Notes: generated from the letters alone by a model not told the origin. A stretch of DNA of 64,000 bases from Streptomyces sp. (GCF_019510245.1 NZ_JAEKKT010000141.1:62001-126000), one strand, 5' to 3'. Shown: positions 1-8,404, numbered from the stretch's first letter. Numbers and translations are program-made.

Positions 1-957
1 CCGGCGCTGCTCACCGGCTGCACGGTGGTGCTGAAGCCGTCCCCGGAGTCGCCGCTGGACGCCTACATCCTCGGCGAGATCACGAAGGAGGCCGGGCTCC
101 CGGACGGTGTGCTCTCCATCCTTCCGGCGGACCACGAGGTGAGCGAGTACCTGGTCTCGCACCCGGGCGTCGACAAGGTCTCCTTCACCGGATCGGTCGC
201 GGCCGGCAAGCGCGTGATGGAGGTCGCCTCGCGGAACCTCACCCGGGTGACCCTGGAACTCGGCGGCAAGTCGGCCGCCGTCGTGCTGCCGGACGCGGAC
301 GTGGCCATCGCCGTCGCCGGCATCGTCCCGGCGGCCTGGATGAACAACGGCCAGGCGTGCGTCGCCCAGACCCGCATCCTCGTCCCGCGCTCGCGCTACG
401 ACGAGTTCGCCGACGCCTTCGCGGCCGCGGCGAGCGCCCTGAAGGTCGGCGACCCGCTGGACCCGGCCACCCAGGTGGGCCCGCTGGTCGCCCGCCGTCA
501 GCAGCAGCGGAACCTGGACTACATCCGCATCGGCCAGGAGGAGGGCGCCAAGATCCTCACCGGTGGCGGACGGCCGCCGGGTCTGGAGAAGGGCTGGTAC
601 GTCGAGCCCACCCTCTTCGGCGACGTCGACAACTCCATGCGGATCGCCCGCGAGGAGATCTTCGGCCCGGTGATCTGCCTGCTCCCCTACGGCGACGAGT
701 CCGAGGCGCTGAAGATCGCGAACGACTCGGACTACGGCCTGAGCGGCAGCGTCTGGACGGCGGACGTGGCGCACGGCATCGAGGTCGCGCGGCAGGTCCG
801 TACCGGGACCTACTCGGTGAACACCTTCAGCCTCGACATGCTGGGGCCGTTCGGCGGCTACAAGAACTCCGGCCTGGGGCGGGAGTTCGGGCCGGAGGGG
901 TACGGCGAGTTCCTCGAACACAAGATGATCCACCTCCCGGCCGGCTGGGAGGGGTGA
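1..957 (+). CDS. Aldehyde dehydrogenase, C-terminal part (5' end outside window)
   Basis: NAD(P)-dependent aldehyde dehydrogenase oxidising an aldehyde to the acid. The open frame enters from the left edge, so about 318 C-terminal residues are visible and roughly a third of the protein is missing. The general base lies in LELGGKS (Glu 86 of the visible part) and the nucleophile in NNGQACV (Cys 120); the 34-residue separation is that of active family members. The EEIFGPV motif and the C-terminal GGYKNSGLGRE segment are present. A ferredoxin gene starts 6 bases downstream, so the two are probably co-transcribed. The nearby KstR-like regulator makes a role in steroid or lipid-derived aldehyde oxidation possible, but the substrate is not readable. 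Confidence 0.93.
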   Translation, partial: PALLTGCTVVLKPSPESPLDAYILGEITKEAGLPDGVLSILPADHEVSEYLVSHPGVDKVSFTGSVAAGKRVMEVASRNLTRVTLELGGKSAAVVLPDADVAIAVAGIVPAAWMNNGQACVAQTRILVPRSRYDEFADAFAAAASALKVGDPLDPATQVGPLVARRQQQRNLDYIRIGQEEGAKILTGGGRPPGLEKGWYVEPTLFGDVDNSMRIAREEIFGPVICLLPYGDESEALKIANDSDYGLSGSVWTADVAHGIEVARQVRTGTYSVNTFSLDMLGPFGGYKNSGLGREFGPEGYGEFLEHKMIHLPAGWEG

Positions 958-963
958 GCGCGC

Positions 964-1197
964 ATGGGGGACCGCTGGCACGTCGAGGTCGACCGATCGA
1001 TCTGCATCGGCTCGGCCCAGTGCGTCCACCGCGCCACCGGGGCCTTCCGCCTCGACTCCGCCATGCAGTCGCACCCCGTGGACCCGGAGACGGACGCCAG
1101 CGGAAGGGTCCTCGACGCGGCGGAGAACTGCCCGGTGGAGGCGATCACGATCACCCTGCTGGACAGCGGGGAGCCGGTGTTCCCGCCGGAGGACTGA
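964..1197 (+). CDS. Small 3Fe-4S ferredoxin
   Basis: A 77-residue ferredoxin of the type that passes electrons to cytochrome P450s or other oxygenases. Three cysteines, C14 and C20 (CIGSAQC) and C56 (NCPVEAI), are placed as in single-cluster actinobacterial ferredoxins. The position that would hold the second cysteine of a 4Fe-4S site is alanine, which points to a 3Fe-4S cluster. Start is ATG, 6 bases after the aldehyde dehydrogenase stop. In mycobacteria a ferredoxin of this kind (FdxD) sits in the KstR regulon; whether this gene is the counterpart is inference. The gene converges on the next one, with only 16 bases between stops. Confidence 0.88.
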   Translation: MGDRWHVEVDRSICIGSAQCVHRATGAFRLDSAMQSHPVDPETDASGRVLDAAENCPVEAITITLLDSGEPVFPPED

Positions 1198-1213
1198 GCG
1201 AGCCGGAAGGGGG

Positions 1214-1840
1214 CTAGCCGGCCTGCAGGACCGCGAACAGGGAGCGGACGCGGGTGCCGTCCGGCTGTTCCCAGGCGCCGGTGACGTGCCCGACCGCACC
1301 GTCGGGCGCCGTCGAACCGGCGGTCAGCACGCGCCGCAGCCGCAGCACCAGGCCGCCGTCCGGCACCGCGAACTCGGTGCCGTCGTCGGTGTCGACGGGG
1401 GCGCCGAGGCGGGGCACCGGGCCCGCACCGGCGTAGGACCGCGCGACCTCGCGGTCGGGGGTGTCGGTGATGCTCTGCGCCTGGGCCTGGGCGCGGCCCT
1501 CGATCAGGGCGAGCAGTGCGGCGGTCAGGACCGGGTCGTGGCAGCCGTCGTAGGCCCAGCGGGTGCCGAGGACGCCGTGCTCCATGGTGCCGACGAGCGC
1601 GTGCTCGGCGCCGGGCAGCGGGGCGCCGCGGTAGGTGAGCGGTACGAGGTGGGCCGTCGAGCCGCCGGTGACGATCATGAACTCGATCCCGACCTCGCCC
1701 GCCGGGTCGTCCAGCCGGAAGCCGCCGGCCTTCGCCAACTCCGGTGCGGCCGGGCCGTGGTACCAGGGGCGGGTGGGGAGCCAGTCGGCGAGGAGTTCGA
1801 CCTTGGTGGGCTTGAGGGTGGTGCGGTGGATGAGTGCCAT
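1214..1840 (-). CDS. Maltokinase N-terminal cap-like domain protein
   Basis: A 208-residue soluble protein that resembles the small stand-alone actinobacterial proteins related to the N-terminal cap of maltokinase, often annotated as 1,4-alpha-glucan branching-related. It begins MALIHRTTLKPTKVELLADW and contains GVLGTRWAYDGCHDPV. Its biochemical role is unknown to me. I chose ATG 1840 over a frame opening 21 codons upstream because the upstream residues are low-complexity and the typical family start is MA.IHRTTL. No good Shine-Dalgarno sequence precedes it. It is convergent with the ferredoxin gene and stands alone. Confidence 0.75.
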   Translation of the reverse strand: MALIHRTTLKPTKVELLADWLPTRPWYHGPAAPELAKAGGFRLDDPAGEVGIEFMIVTGGSTAHLVPLTYRGAPLPGAEHALVGTMEHGVLGTRWAYDGCHDPVLTAALLALIEGRAQAQAQSITDTPDREVARSYAGAGPVPRLGAPVDTDDGTEFAVPDGGLVLRLRRVLTAGSTAPDGAVGHVTGAWEQPDGTRVRSLFAVLQAG

Positions 1841-1975
1841 GGGGGGATTCTGCGGTCGGGCGGCGCCGCCTCGCCAGGTGGTTTCCGCGCCCGATCGCCG
1901 CACCTAACCAGAAAAGTCCAAAAAATCCATCTTTGGGGGTTCTCTTCTGCTCCAGGCGTTCTATTCTGGAATCAG

Positions 1976-2158
1976 CCTACGAGGCGAGTGAGGGAGTCCG
2001 AGCGGAGTAGCCGACTCAGGCGTGACGCAGATGCATACGCATCCGCCAGTGCCGACGTCGACGCTCGGGCTGAGAGGCCGGAAGGCAGCAGTAAGGCCGG
2101 ACGGCGACCCCCAGCACCTGATCCGGACCATGCCGGCGAAGGGAACCCGTCTCGTAGG
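1976..2158 (+). promoter_or_regulatory. TPP (thiamine pyrophosphate) riboswitch, orphan
   Basis: The conserved core is easy to read: CTGAGAGG at 2070-2077, then CCTGATCCGGACCATGCC at about 2117-2134 followed by GGCGAAGGGA. Stem P1 is an 11-bp pairing of CCTACGAGGCG (1976-1986) with CGTCTCGTAGG (2148-2158, one G-U pair). P2 can pair TCCGAG (about 1996-2001) with CTCGGG (2064-2069), which leaves a long insertion in that arm. Such elements normally control thiamine synthesis or uptake genes. None follows: 29 bases downstream the DNA is the 3' end of an oppositely oriented regulator gene. The 347-base gap from 1841 to 2187 holds nothing else I recognise. Confidence 0.85.
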
Positions 2159-2187
2159 TCTTCGCATGCCCGGCGGCGCCTACGGCT

Positions 2188-2850
2188 TCACGGCTTCTCC
2201 CGCGGCCCCTGTGGCTTCACCTGTGGTTTCTCCTCCGGCTCCGTCAGGTCGATCAGGCGGCACACCGTCTCGATGTCGATCTTCACCTGGGCGATCGAGG
2301 CGCGCCCCGAGAGCCAGGTGATCAGCGCCGAGTGCCAGGTGTGCTCGATCACCCGGACGGCGGACAGCTGGGCCGGGGTGGGGTCGGCCAGGCCCATCGC
2401 GTCCAGGATGATCGCCGTCGTCTGCCGGGAGACCTGGTCCACCTCCGGGGAGACGCTGCGGTCGGCGAAGGTGAGGGCGCGGACCATCGCGTCGGCCAGG
2501 TGCGGCTCGCGCTGGAGGGCGCGGAAGGCCCGCATCAGGGTCTCGGCGACCCGCTCCGACGCCGTCTCGCCCGCCGGCGGTTTCTTCCGCAGCGTGCCGT
2601 GCATGTGTTCCAGCTGGTCCTGCATGGTCGCGACCAGCAGGTGCACCTTGGACGGAAAGTAGCGGTAGAGCGTGCCCAGGGCCACCTGGGAGGACTCGGC
2701 CACCTCCCGCATCTGCACTGCGTCGAAACCGCCCCGGCTGGCCAGCTGGGCGCTCGCGTGCAGGATCCGGCGGCGCCGGGCCTCCTGCCGCTCGGTGAGC
2801 GGCGGGGTGGCCGATCTGGCGCCGATGTCCACCTTGGCTTCCGCAGGCAT
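2188..2850 (-). CDS. kstR: TetR-family regulator resembling KstR (steroid catabolism repressor)
   Basis: A 220-residue one-domain TetR repressor. The helix-turn-helix (about residues 20-65) contains VALGTLYRYFPSKVHLLV, and the segment GGFDAVQMREVA precedes it. Both are nearly identical to mycobacterial KstR as I recall it (GGYEAVQMRAVA ... VAVGTLYRYFPSKVHLLV). The ligand domain keeps FAD-S--SEVDQV and the RVIEHTWHSALITWLSGRAS region. KstR represses cholesterol and steroid degradation genes and is released by a steroid-CoA. ATG 2850 is preferred over the TTG at 2868. A consensus KstR operator lies upstream at 3003-3016, which fits autoregulation, and two further operators occur in the window. 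Regulator identity is firm at family level; the ligand is inferred. Confidence 0.85.
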   Translation of the reverse strand: MPAEAKVDIGARSATPPLTERQEARRRRILHASAQLASRGGFDAVQMREVAESSQVALGTLYRYFPSKVHLLVATMQDQLEHMHGTLRKKPPAGETASERVAETLMRAFRALQREPHLADAMVRALTFADRSVSPEVDQVSRQTTAIILDAMGLADPTPAQLSAVRVIEHTWHSALITWLSGRASIAQVKIDIETVCRLIDLTEPEEKPQVKPQGPREKP

Positions 2851-3002
2851 GGGTCCCGTCCGTGACAATCGGTGAGGGCAGTGCTCAGGGCGAGTGATCA
2901 GACAGCATGGCAGGGGTTCCCGCCGTGGCGCGAATCACCCGATCCACTGCTCACTCCGCCCCTACCTGCCGGTAGATTCAGAGCCTCTTGAACGATCAAG
3001 TC

Positions 3003-3016
3003 TGAAACTTGTTCTA
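3003..3016. promoter_or_regulatory. KstR-type operator
   Basis: TGAAACTTGTTCTA matches the known KstR core TNNAACNNGTTNNA at every fixed position. It lies between the divergent kstR-like gene and the glycosyltransferase remnant. A second palindrome, CTTGA-ACGA-TCAAG at 2987-3000, adjoins it and may be a site for another factor. The sequence TAGATT at 3015-3020 could be a -10 box reading right. Confidence 0.75.
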
Positions 3017-3070
3017 GATTAGCGTCCCGGCGTAATCTCACGGGAAAGTGCAGGGAGAAGGGGGCCCGGA

Positions 3071-4377
3071 GTGACCGCTGAGGCCAGTCGGGCGGGTGCC
3101 GACGAGGAACCCGCCGCCGACGGCGAGCGACCGCTCGACATCGCGCTCCTCACCTATAAAGGGAACCCGTTCTGCGGCGGCCAGGGCGTCTACGTACGGC
3201 ACCTGTCGCGCGAGCTGGCCCGGCTCGGCCACCGGGTCGAGGTGATCGGCTCGCAGCCTTACCCCGTCCTCGACGCGGGCTACCCCGGCCTCACCCTCAC
3301 CGAGCTGCCCAGCCTCGACCTGTACCGCTCCCCGGACCCCTTCCGGACGCCGAAGCGGGACGAGTACCGGGACTGGGTCGACGCCCTCGAAGTGGCCACC
3401 ATGTGGACCGGCGGCTTCCCCGAACCGCTGACCTTCTCGCTGCGCGCCCGCCGCCATCTGCGCGCCCGCGCCGGGGGGAGCTGGACGCGGCCGAGGGATG
3501 GAAGCGGCGGTACTCCGTACGGCGCTGGTACGCCTTCACCCGGATGCAGAAGCGGGTCGCCCGCCGGCTGCCCTCCGTGCTCACCGTCTCCGGCACCTCC
3601 CGCCAGGAGATCGTCGACCATCTCGGCGTGCGCGAGGACCGCGTGCACGTCGTCCACATCGGCGCCGACACCGACCTCTTCGCGCCGAATCCCGCCGTCC
3701 CCCAGGTGCCCGGCCGGATCGTCACCACCTCCAGCGCGGACGTGCCGCTCAAGGGGCTGGTCCACCTCGTGGAGGCGCTCGCCAAGGTGCGGACCGAGCA
3801 CCCCTCCGCCCACCTCGTCGTGGTCGGCAAGCGGCCCACCGAGGGGCCCGTCGCGCAGGCCGTGGAGCGGTACGGCCTCGCCGGCGCCGTCGAGTTCGTG
3901 AAGGGCATCTCCGACGCCGAACTCGTCGACCTGGTCCGTTCCGCCGAGGTCGCCTGCGTGCCCTCGCTCTACGAGGGCTTCTCACTGCCCGCCGCCGAGG
4001 CCATGGCGACCGGCACCCCGCTGGTCGCCACGACCGGCGGCGCGATCCCCGAGGTCGCCGGGCGCGACGGAGAGACCTGCCTGGCCGTACCGCCGGGCGA
4101 CGCGGGCGCGCTGGCGGCCGGCCTGAGCCGGCTGCTCGGCGACCCGGAGCTGCGGCTGCGGCTCGGCCGGGCGGGCCGTGAGCGGGTGCTGAAGCACTTC
4201 ACGTGGGCCCGGGCCGCCGAGGGGACCGTCGCCCGGTACCGCCAGGCCATCGCCCGCTCTGCGGGCCCCCGCCGCGCCGCGGCGACCGCCGGCCGCCCCG
4301 CGGCCCAGACCCCCGGCGGCTCCGCGGCCCCGGTAAGTGTTGCAGGCGTCTCCTCCGAAAGCAGGGCCACGTGCTGA
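3071..4377 (+). pseudogene. Glycosyltransferase family 4, disrupted by internal deletion/frameshift
   Basis: A GT-B fold, GT4-type sugar transferase. The N-terminal part (3071 to about 3470) reads PLDIALLTYKGNPFCGGQGV and ends near RARRHLRARAG. The C-terminal part (about 3478 to 4377) is in a different frame and begins ELDAAEGWKRRYSVRRW. It includes DVPLKGL, PSLYEGFSLPAAEAMATGTP and the donor-site EGFSLP motif. Relatives carry roughly 40-50 residues at the junction, so this is a deletion plus frame change rather than a one-base slip. GTG 3071 is a plausible start. The stop overlaps the next gene by 7 bases, so the cassette was an operon with the methyltransferase. An assembly error cannot be excluded. 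Confidence 0.75.
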
Positions 4378-5231
4378 CCGTCGACTTCTCCCGGTTCCCG
4401 CTCGCGCCGGGCGACCGCGTCCTGGACCTCGGCTGCGGGGCCGGCCGGCACGCCTTCGAGTGCTACCGGCGCGGCGCACAGGTCGTGGCCCTCGACCAGA
4501 ACGCCGAGGAAATCCGCGAGGTCGCCAAGTGGTTCGCGGCGATGAAGGAGGCCGGCGAGGCCCCGGAGGGCGCGACCGCCACCGCCATGGAGGGCGACGC
4601 CCTCGCGCTGCCCTTCCCGGACGAGTCCTTCGACGTCGTCATCATCTCCGAGGTGATGGAGCACATACCCGACGACAAGGGCGTGCTCGCCGAGATGGTG
4701 CGGGTGCTCAAGCCCGGCGGCCGGATCGCCGTCACCGTGCCCCGCTACGGCCCCGAGAAGGTCTGCTGGGCGCTCTCCGACGCCTACCACGAGGTCGAGG
4801 GCGGCCACATCCGCATCTACAAGGCCGACGAGCTGGTCGGGAAGATCAGGGAAGCCGGTCTGCGGCCGTACGGCAGCCACCACGCGCACGCGCTGCACTC
4901 GCCGTACTGGTGGCTGAAGTGCGCGTTCGGCGTCGACAACGACAAGGCGCTGCCGGTACGGGCGTACCACAAGCTCCTGGTCTGGGACATCATGAAGAAG
5001 CCGCTGGCCACGCGCGTCGCCGAGCAGGCGCTGAACCCGGTCATGGGCAAGAGCTTCGTCGTCTACGCCACCAAGCCGCACCTGCCCCGGCTCCCCGAAC
5101 AGGCCGAGCACGCCGAACAGGCCGAGCGGGCCGAACAGACCGAGCGGGCTGAACAGGCCGAGCGGGCCGGGAAGACCGTGAGGGCCGGGAGGGCCCAGAA
5201 GGCCGCGAAGACCGGGGCGGCCGCCAAGTGA
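4371..5231 (+). CDS. Class I SAM-dependent methyltransferase
   Basis: A 286-residue Rossmann-fold methyltransferase. Motif I is VLDLGCGAGRHAFE (residues about 17-30), followed by an acidic residue after beta-2 (VVALDQN), GDALALPFPDESFDVV (motif II) and LKPGGRIAV (motif III). The start is the GTG at 4371, overlapping the glycosyltransferase stop, because the protein then begins a few residues before motif I as in relatives. The last 40 residues are a low-complexity tail made of EQAERA-type repeats and then an Ala/Lys/Arg-rich stretch. The substrate is unknown; neighbours suggest modification of a glycosylated or isoprenoid product. The stop codon abuts the truncated prenyltransferase-like gene. 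Confidence 0.88.
   Translation: MLTVDFSRFPLAPGDRVLDLGCGAGRHAFECYRRGAQVVALDQNAEEIREVAKWFAAMKEAGEAPEGATATAMEGDALALPFPDESFDVVIISEVMEHIPDDKGVLAEMVRVLKPGGRIAVTVPRYGPEKVCWALSDAYHEVEGGHIRIYKADELVGKIREAGLRPYGSHHAHALHSPYWWLKCAFGVDNDKALPVRAYHKLLVWDIMKKPLATRVAEQALNPVMGKSFVVYATKPHLPRLPEQAEHAEQAERAEQTERAEQAERAGKTVRAGRAQKAAKTGAAAK
5096..5172 (+). repeat. In-frame 18-bp tandem repeat in methyltransferase tail
   Basis: About four imperfect copies of an 18-base unit (GAACAGGCCGAGCGGGCC-like) encode EQAERA hexapeptides. The repeat keeps the reading frame and forms a charged, probably helical tail outside the catalytic fold. Confidence 0.75.
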
Positions 5232-6227
5232 CGCATCCTCGCCGTACAGCGGGAGGACGGCGCGATCCCGTGGTTCCGGGGGCACCACCTCGACCCCTGG
5301 GACCACACCGAGGCCGCCATGGCGCTGGACGCGGCCGGGGAGCACGCGGCCGCCGAGCGGGCGTACCGCTGGCTGGCCCGGCACCAGAACGAGGACGGCT
5401 CCTGGTACGCGGCCTACGCCGACGGCGCGCACGACGACGTCACCGACCGCGCCCGTGAGTCCAACTTCGTCGCGTACATCGCCGTCGGCGTCTGGCACCA
5501 CTACCTGTCCACCGGCGACGACACGTTCCTCGACCGGATGTGGCCCGCCGTCTACGCGGCCGTCGAGTGGGTGCTGCGGCTGCAGCAGCCCGGCGGCGAG
5601 ATCGGCTGGCGCCGCGAGGACGACGGCACACCCACCGACGACGCGCTGCTGACCGGGAGTTCGTCCATCCACCACGCGCTGCGCTGCGCGCTCGCCATCG
5701 CCGAGCAGCGGGAGGAGCCGCAGCCGGACTGGGAGCTGGCGGTGGGCGCCCTGCGGCACGCGATACGACGGCACCCGGAGCGGTTCCTGGACAAGGACCG
5801 GTACTCGATGGACTGGTACTACCCGGTCCTCGGCGGGGCGTTGACGGGTGCGGAGGCGGGCGCGCGGATCGAGAAGGACTGGGAACGGTTCGTCGTGCCC
5901 GGTTTCGGGGTGCGGTGCGTCGTGCCCAACCCGTGGGTGACGGGCGGCGAGTCGGCCGAGCTGGCGCTCGCGCTGTGGGCGGTGGGGGAGTCCGACCGGG
6001 CGCTGGAGATCCTCCAGTCCATCCAACATCTGCGGGACGCCGAGTCGGGGCTGTACTGGACCGGGTACGTCTTCGAGGACGACGCGGTGTGGCCGCGGGA
6101 GCTGACGACGTGGACGGCGGGGTCGTTGCTGCTCGCCGTGGCCGCGCTCGGGGGGCACGACGCCACCTGCGCCGTGTTCGGGGGCGAGGAGCTTCCTTCT
6201 GGGCTTGAGGTGGATTGCTGCGCCTAG
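5232..6227 (+). pseudogene. Prenyltransferase/squalene-cyclase-like alpha-toroid protein, 5'-truncated
   Basis: The frame reads RILAVQREDGAIPWFRGHHL directly after the methyltransferase stop. It then continues with HTEAAMALD, HQNEDGSWYAAYADG and RESNFVAYIAVGVWHHYL, as in proteins annotated prenyltransferase in Streptomyces (alpha/alpha-barrel repeats with QxxDGSW-type motifs). No start codon lies between the stop at 5229-5231 and the ATG at 5319, which is well inside the conserved domain. The first 20-30 codons therefore appear deleted. A product from ATG 5319 would be 302 residues and lack the first helices. The family function is not established. The gene ends at a TAG and is followed by a dispersed repeat. 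Confidence 0.7.
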
Positions 6228-6270
6228 CGGGGCGGGGGGTTCTGTGCTACGGCGGGTGCGGGCGCGTCGT

Positions 6271-6307
6271 GGTTGATCGCGCAGTTCCCCGCGCCCCTAC
6301 GGGGCGC
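6271..6307. repeat. Streptomyces dispersed intergenic repeat, copy 1
   Basis: On the minus strand this reads GCGCCCCGTAGGGGCGCGGG then GAACTGCGCGATCAACC. It is the widespread palindrome-plus-tail repeat, also seen at 24125, 24279 and 41157. The GCGCCCC/GGGGCGC palindrome can form a hairpin between two convergent genes and may terminate both. Confidence 0.75.
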
Positions 6308-6311
6308 ATGC

Positions 6312-6599
6312 TCAGTGGCGGTGCATGCGGTTTGCTATCGCGTGGCCGACGAACAGGTAGACCACCGCGGCCAGCCCGTAGCCGGCCACCACTCGCGCCC
6401 ATGCCTTGTCGAAGGTGAACAGGTCGCGCGACCAGCCTGCGAGCCAGGCCGCCGTGTCATGGACGAACTGGACCAGGCTGTTCGCCCGGTTCGCGTCCAA
6501 AAGGTACATCAGGATCCACAGGCCCAGGATGAGGGCCATGACGTCGGCGATGAGCGCGACGACCCTACCGGCCTGATTGGCACCGCGTTCAGAGGACAT
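6312..6599 (-). CDS. Small membrane protein, 95 aa, unknown function
   Basis: Starts MSSERGANQAGRVVALIADV. Two hydrophobic segments are predicted, about residues 12-34 (VVALIADVMALILGLWILMYL) and 70-87 (VVAGYGLAAVVYLFVGHAI), and a basic tail, RMHRH. ATG 6599 has CAGGGT just upstream, and everything further upstream in the frame overlaps the promoter region of the divergent lipoprotein gene. No functional family is recognised. It is probably a single-gene unit. Confidence 0.65.
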   Translation of the reverse strand: MSSERGANQAGRVVALIADVMALILGLWILMYLLDANRANSLVQFVHDTAAWLAGWSRDLFTFDKAWARVVAGYGLAAVVYLFVGHAIANRMHRH

Positions 6600-6735
6600 A
6601 CCCTGCGGCTTGCCGCTGAACGGTCCTTGAAACCTGCACCGCCTTCTCCCGAGTGGCGAGGTGCCGCCATCTGGGTGACGCTGCCGGAGGAAGCAACCCG
6701 CTCGGGGAGGACACCGAGACACACGGGAGGACCCC

Positions 6736-7302
6736 GTGCCCGTACCGATACGGCGCCTCGTCGTCACGCTCACCCTCTGCTGCGCCCTGGTCGCCGGTGT
6801 CACCGCCTGCGCCGGCAGCACCCGGAGCAAGTCCGTCGACACCGGCCTGGCAGCGGCCCCGGTGGCCGACACGCCCAGTCCGAGCACGTCCGCGGAGAAG
6901 CAGAAGTTCGCCAAGACCCGGTTCGTCGCCAACGCGGGTCTCGCCGCGGGCGCGACCTACCAGTGGATCGTGAAACCGTGGAAGGCCGGCAAGTTCAAGA
7001 AGGGCGCCCACGGCCGCACCTTCGCGCTGATCAAAGCCGCCGCAGCGGGCGGATTCGCCTACAAACGGCTCAAGGCAGCCCAACGGAACGCCCAGGGTGA
7101 TCCGCTGCTCTCCAAGGCCCTCGCACCGCTCACCACTGCGATCGACGGGCTGAAGGGCCTGCCGGCCAAGCTCCGCAAGGGCGACACGGGCGCGGCGAGT
7201 TCGTTCAACGACGTCATCAACAGCGTGAAGGACGCGGGCAAGAGCGCCGGCGCCCCGGTGCACAACCAGGTGCCCTCGGCCGGTCAGCTGACCGGCGGCT
7301 AG
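6736..7302 (+). CDS. Putative secreted lipoprotein, unknown function
   Basis: A 188-residue protein with an N-terminal lipoprotein signal: two arginines, a hydrophobic core and the lipobox VTAC with Cys 25 as the lipidation site. The mature part has a Ser/Thr/Pro-rich spacer (to about residue 55), then an alpha-helical, Lys/Ala-rich domain. GTG 6736 follows GGGAGG at 6725-6730 with good spacing. The last 4 bases overlap the stop of the convergent LLM oxidoreductase. No enzymatic motif is seen. Confidence 0.8.
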   Translation: MPVPIRRLVVTLTLCCALVAGVTACAGSTRSKSVDTGLAAAPVADTPSPSTSAEKQKFAKTRFVANAGLAAGATYQWIVKPWKAGKFKKGAHGRTFALIKAAAAGGFAYKRLKAAQRNAQGDPLLSKALAPLTTAIDGLKGLPAKLRKGDTGAASSFNDVINSVKDAGKSAGAPVHNQVPSAGQLTGG

Positions 7303-8309
7303 GAGTTCAGCTCGGCGAGCACCCGCAGGGTGTGAGGGTCCGGGGCGAGGGCCAGCAGGTCGGTCACCGGGCCCTTGCGCCACAACTCCAGCCGCTCGGC
7401 GATGCGTTCGCGAGGACCGACCAGCGAGATCTCGTCGGCGAACGCGTCCGGCACCGCCAGCACGGCCTCCTCGCGCCGGCCGGACAGGAACAGCTCCTGG
7501 ATCCGCCGCGCCTCCTCCGCGTACCCCATGCGGGCCATGAGGTCGGCGTGGAAGTTCCGGGCCGCGTGGCCCATCCCGCCGATGTAGAAGCCGAGCATCG
7601 CCTTCACGGGCAGCAGCCCGGCCGCCACGTCGTCGCAGACCCTGACCTGGGCCATGGGGGCGACCAGGAAACCCTCGGGGAGGCCGGCGACCGCCGGGCC
7701 GTACACCTCGGGCCGGCTCGGCGCCCAGTACAGCGGCAGCCAGCCGTCGGCGATCCGGACCGTCTGGGCGACGTTCTTCGGCCCCTCGGCACCGAGCAGG
7801 ACCGGCAGGCCGGCCCGGAGGGGGTGGGTGATCGGCTTCAGCGGCTTGCCGAGACCGGTGGCGTCGGGCCCCCGGTACGGGAGGGGGTGGAAGCGCCCGT
7901 CCACCGTCACCGGCCCCTCCCGGCGCAGCACCTGCCGTACGACGTCCACGTACTCCCGCGTCGCGGTCAGCGGCGACTTCGGGAACGGGCGGCCGTACCA
8001 GCCCTCGACGACCTGCGGCCCGGACAGCCCGAGCCCGAGCAGCATCCGGCCCCCGGACAGGTGGTCCAGGGTCAGCGCGTGCATCGCGGTGGTGGTCGGC
8101 GACCGGGCCGCCATCTGGGCAACGGCCGTACCCAGCTTGATCGTCGACGTCTGGGCGGCGATCCAGGTGAGCGGGGTGAAGGCGTCCGAGCCCCAGGACT
8201 CCGCCGTCCACACCGAGTCGTACCCGAGCCGCTCCGCCTCCCGCGCCAGCGGCACATGGTCGGGGGAGGGCCCGCGCCCCCAGTAGCCGAGTGCCAACCC
8301 GAGTCGCAT
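7299..8309 (-). CDS. LLM-class F420-dependent oxidoreductase (Rv3520c-like)
   Basis: A 336-residue luciferase-like TIM-barrel enzyme expected to use coenzyme F420. It begins MRLGLALGYWGRGP and contains TAESWGSDAFTPL, LTLDHLSGGRMLLGLGLSGP, VVEGWYGRPFPKS and HPLRAGLPVLLGAEGPKN. This motif set is the one I associate with mycobacterial Rv3520c, a gene in the cholesterol cluster. ATG 8309 is chosen because AGGAGG lies 5 bases upstream; the GTG at 8315 would have no spacing. A palindrome, CTGAC-N5-GTCAG (8319-8333), overlaps the ribosome-binding site and probably binds a repressor. The physiological substrate is not established. Confidence 0.87.
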   Translation of the reverse strand: MRLGLALGYWGRGPSPDHVPLAREAERLGYDSVWTAESWGSDAFTPLTWIAAQTSTIKLGTAVAQMAARSPTTTAMHALTLDHLSGGRMLLGLGLSGPQVVEGWYGRPFPKSPLTATREYVDVVRQVLRREGPVTVDGRFHPLPYRGPDATGLGKPLKPITHPLRAGLPVLLGAEGPKNVAQTVRIADGWLPLYWAPSRPEVYGPAVAGLPEGFLVAPMAQVRVCDDVAAGLLPVKAMLGFYIGGMGHAARNFHADLMARMGYAEEARRIQELFLSGRREEAVLAVPDAFADEISLVGPRERIAERLELWRKGPVTDLLALAPDPHTLRVLAELNS

Positions 8310-8318
8310 GGCCACCTC

Positions 8319-8333
8319 CTGACGACACGTCAG
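8319..8333. promoter_or_regulatory. Inverted repeat CTGAC-N5-GTCAG over LLM gene RBS
   Basis: CTGACGACACGTCAG is a perfect dyad. The same half-sites and spacing occur at 34426-34440, upstream of the MaoC/ADH/SDR operon. This suggests one shared TetR-like repressor for both, distinct from the KstR sites. Confidence 0.5.
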
Positions 8334-8404
8334 ACAACTGCCGGGTGACTGTACGACAGCGGCCCCTCACCCGGAAGGGCAAGGGGCCGCACGTGCGGGG
8401 CTGT

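Noticed and set aside
2022..2321. A coding gene immediately after the TPP riboswitch
   Set aside because: The frame spans the riboswitch itself and then the 3' end of the kstR-like gene in antisense; no thiamine-related sequence is seen.
2987..3000. CTTGA-ACGA-TCAAG as a second KstR site
   Set aside because: It is a dyad but lacks the AAC..GTT core of KstR sites, so it was only mentioned as a possible site for another factor.
3969..6158. A 729-codon minus-strand open frame
   Set aside because: Antisense to the glycosyltransferase, methyltransferase and prenyltransferase-like genes, with Pro/Gly/Arg-rich low-complexity translation.
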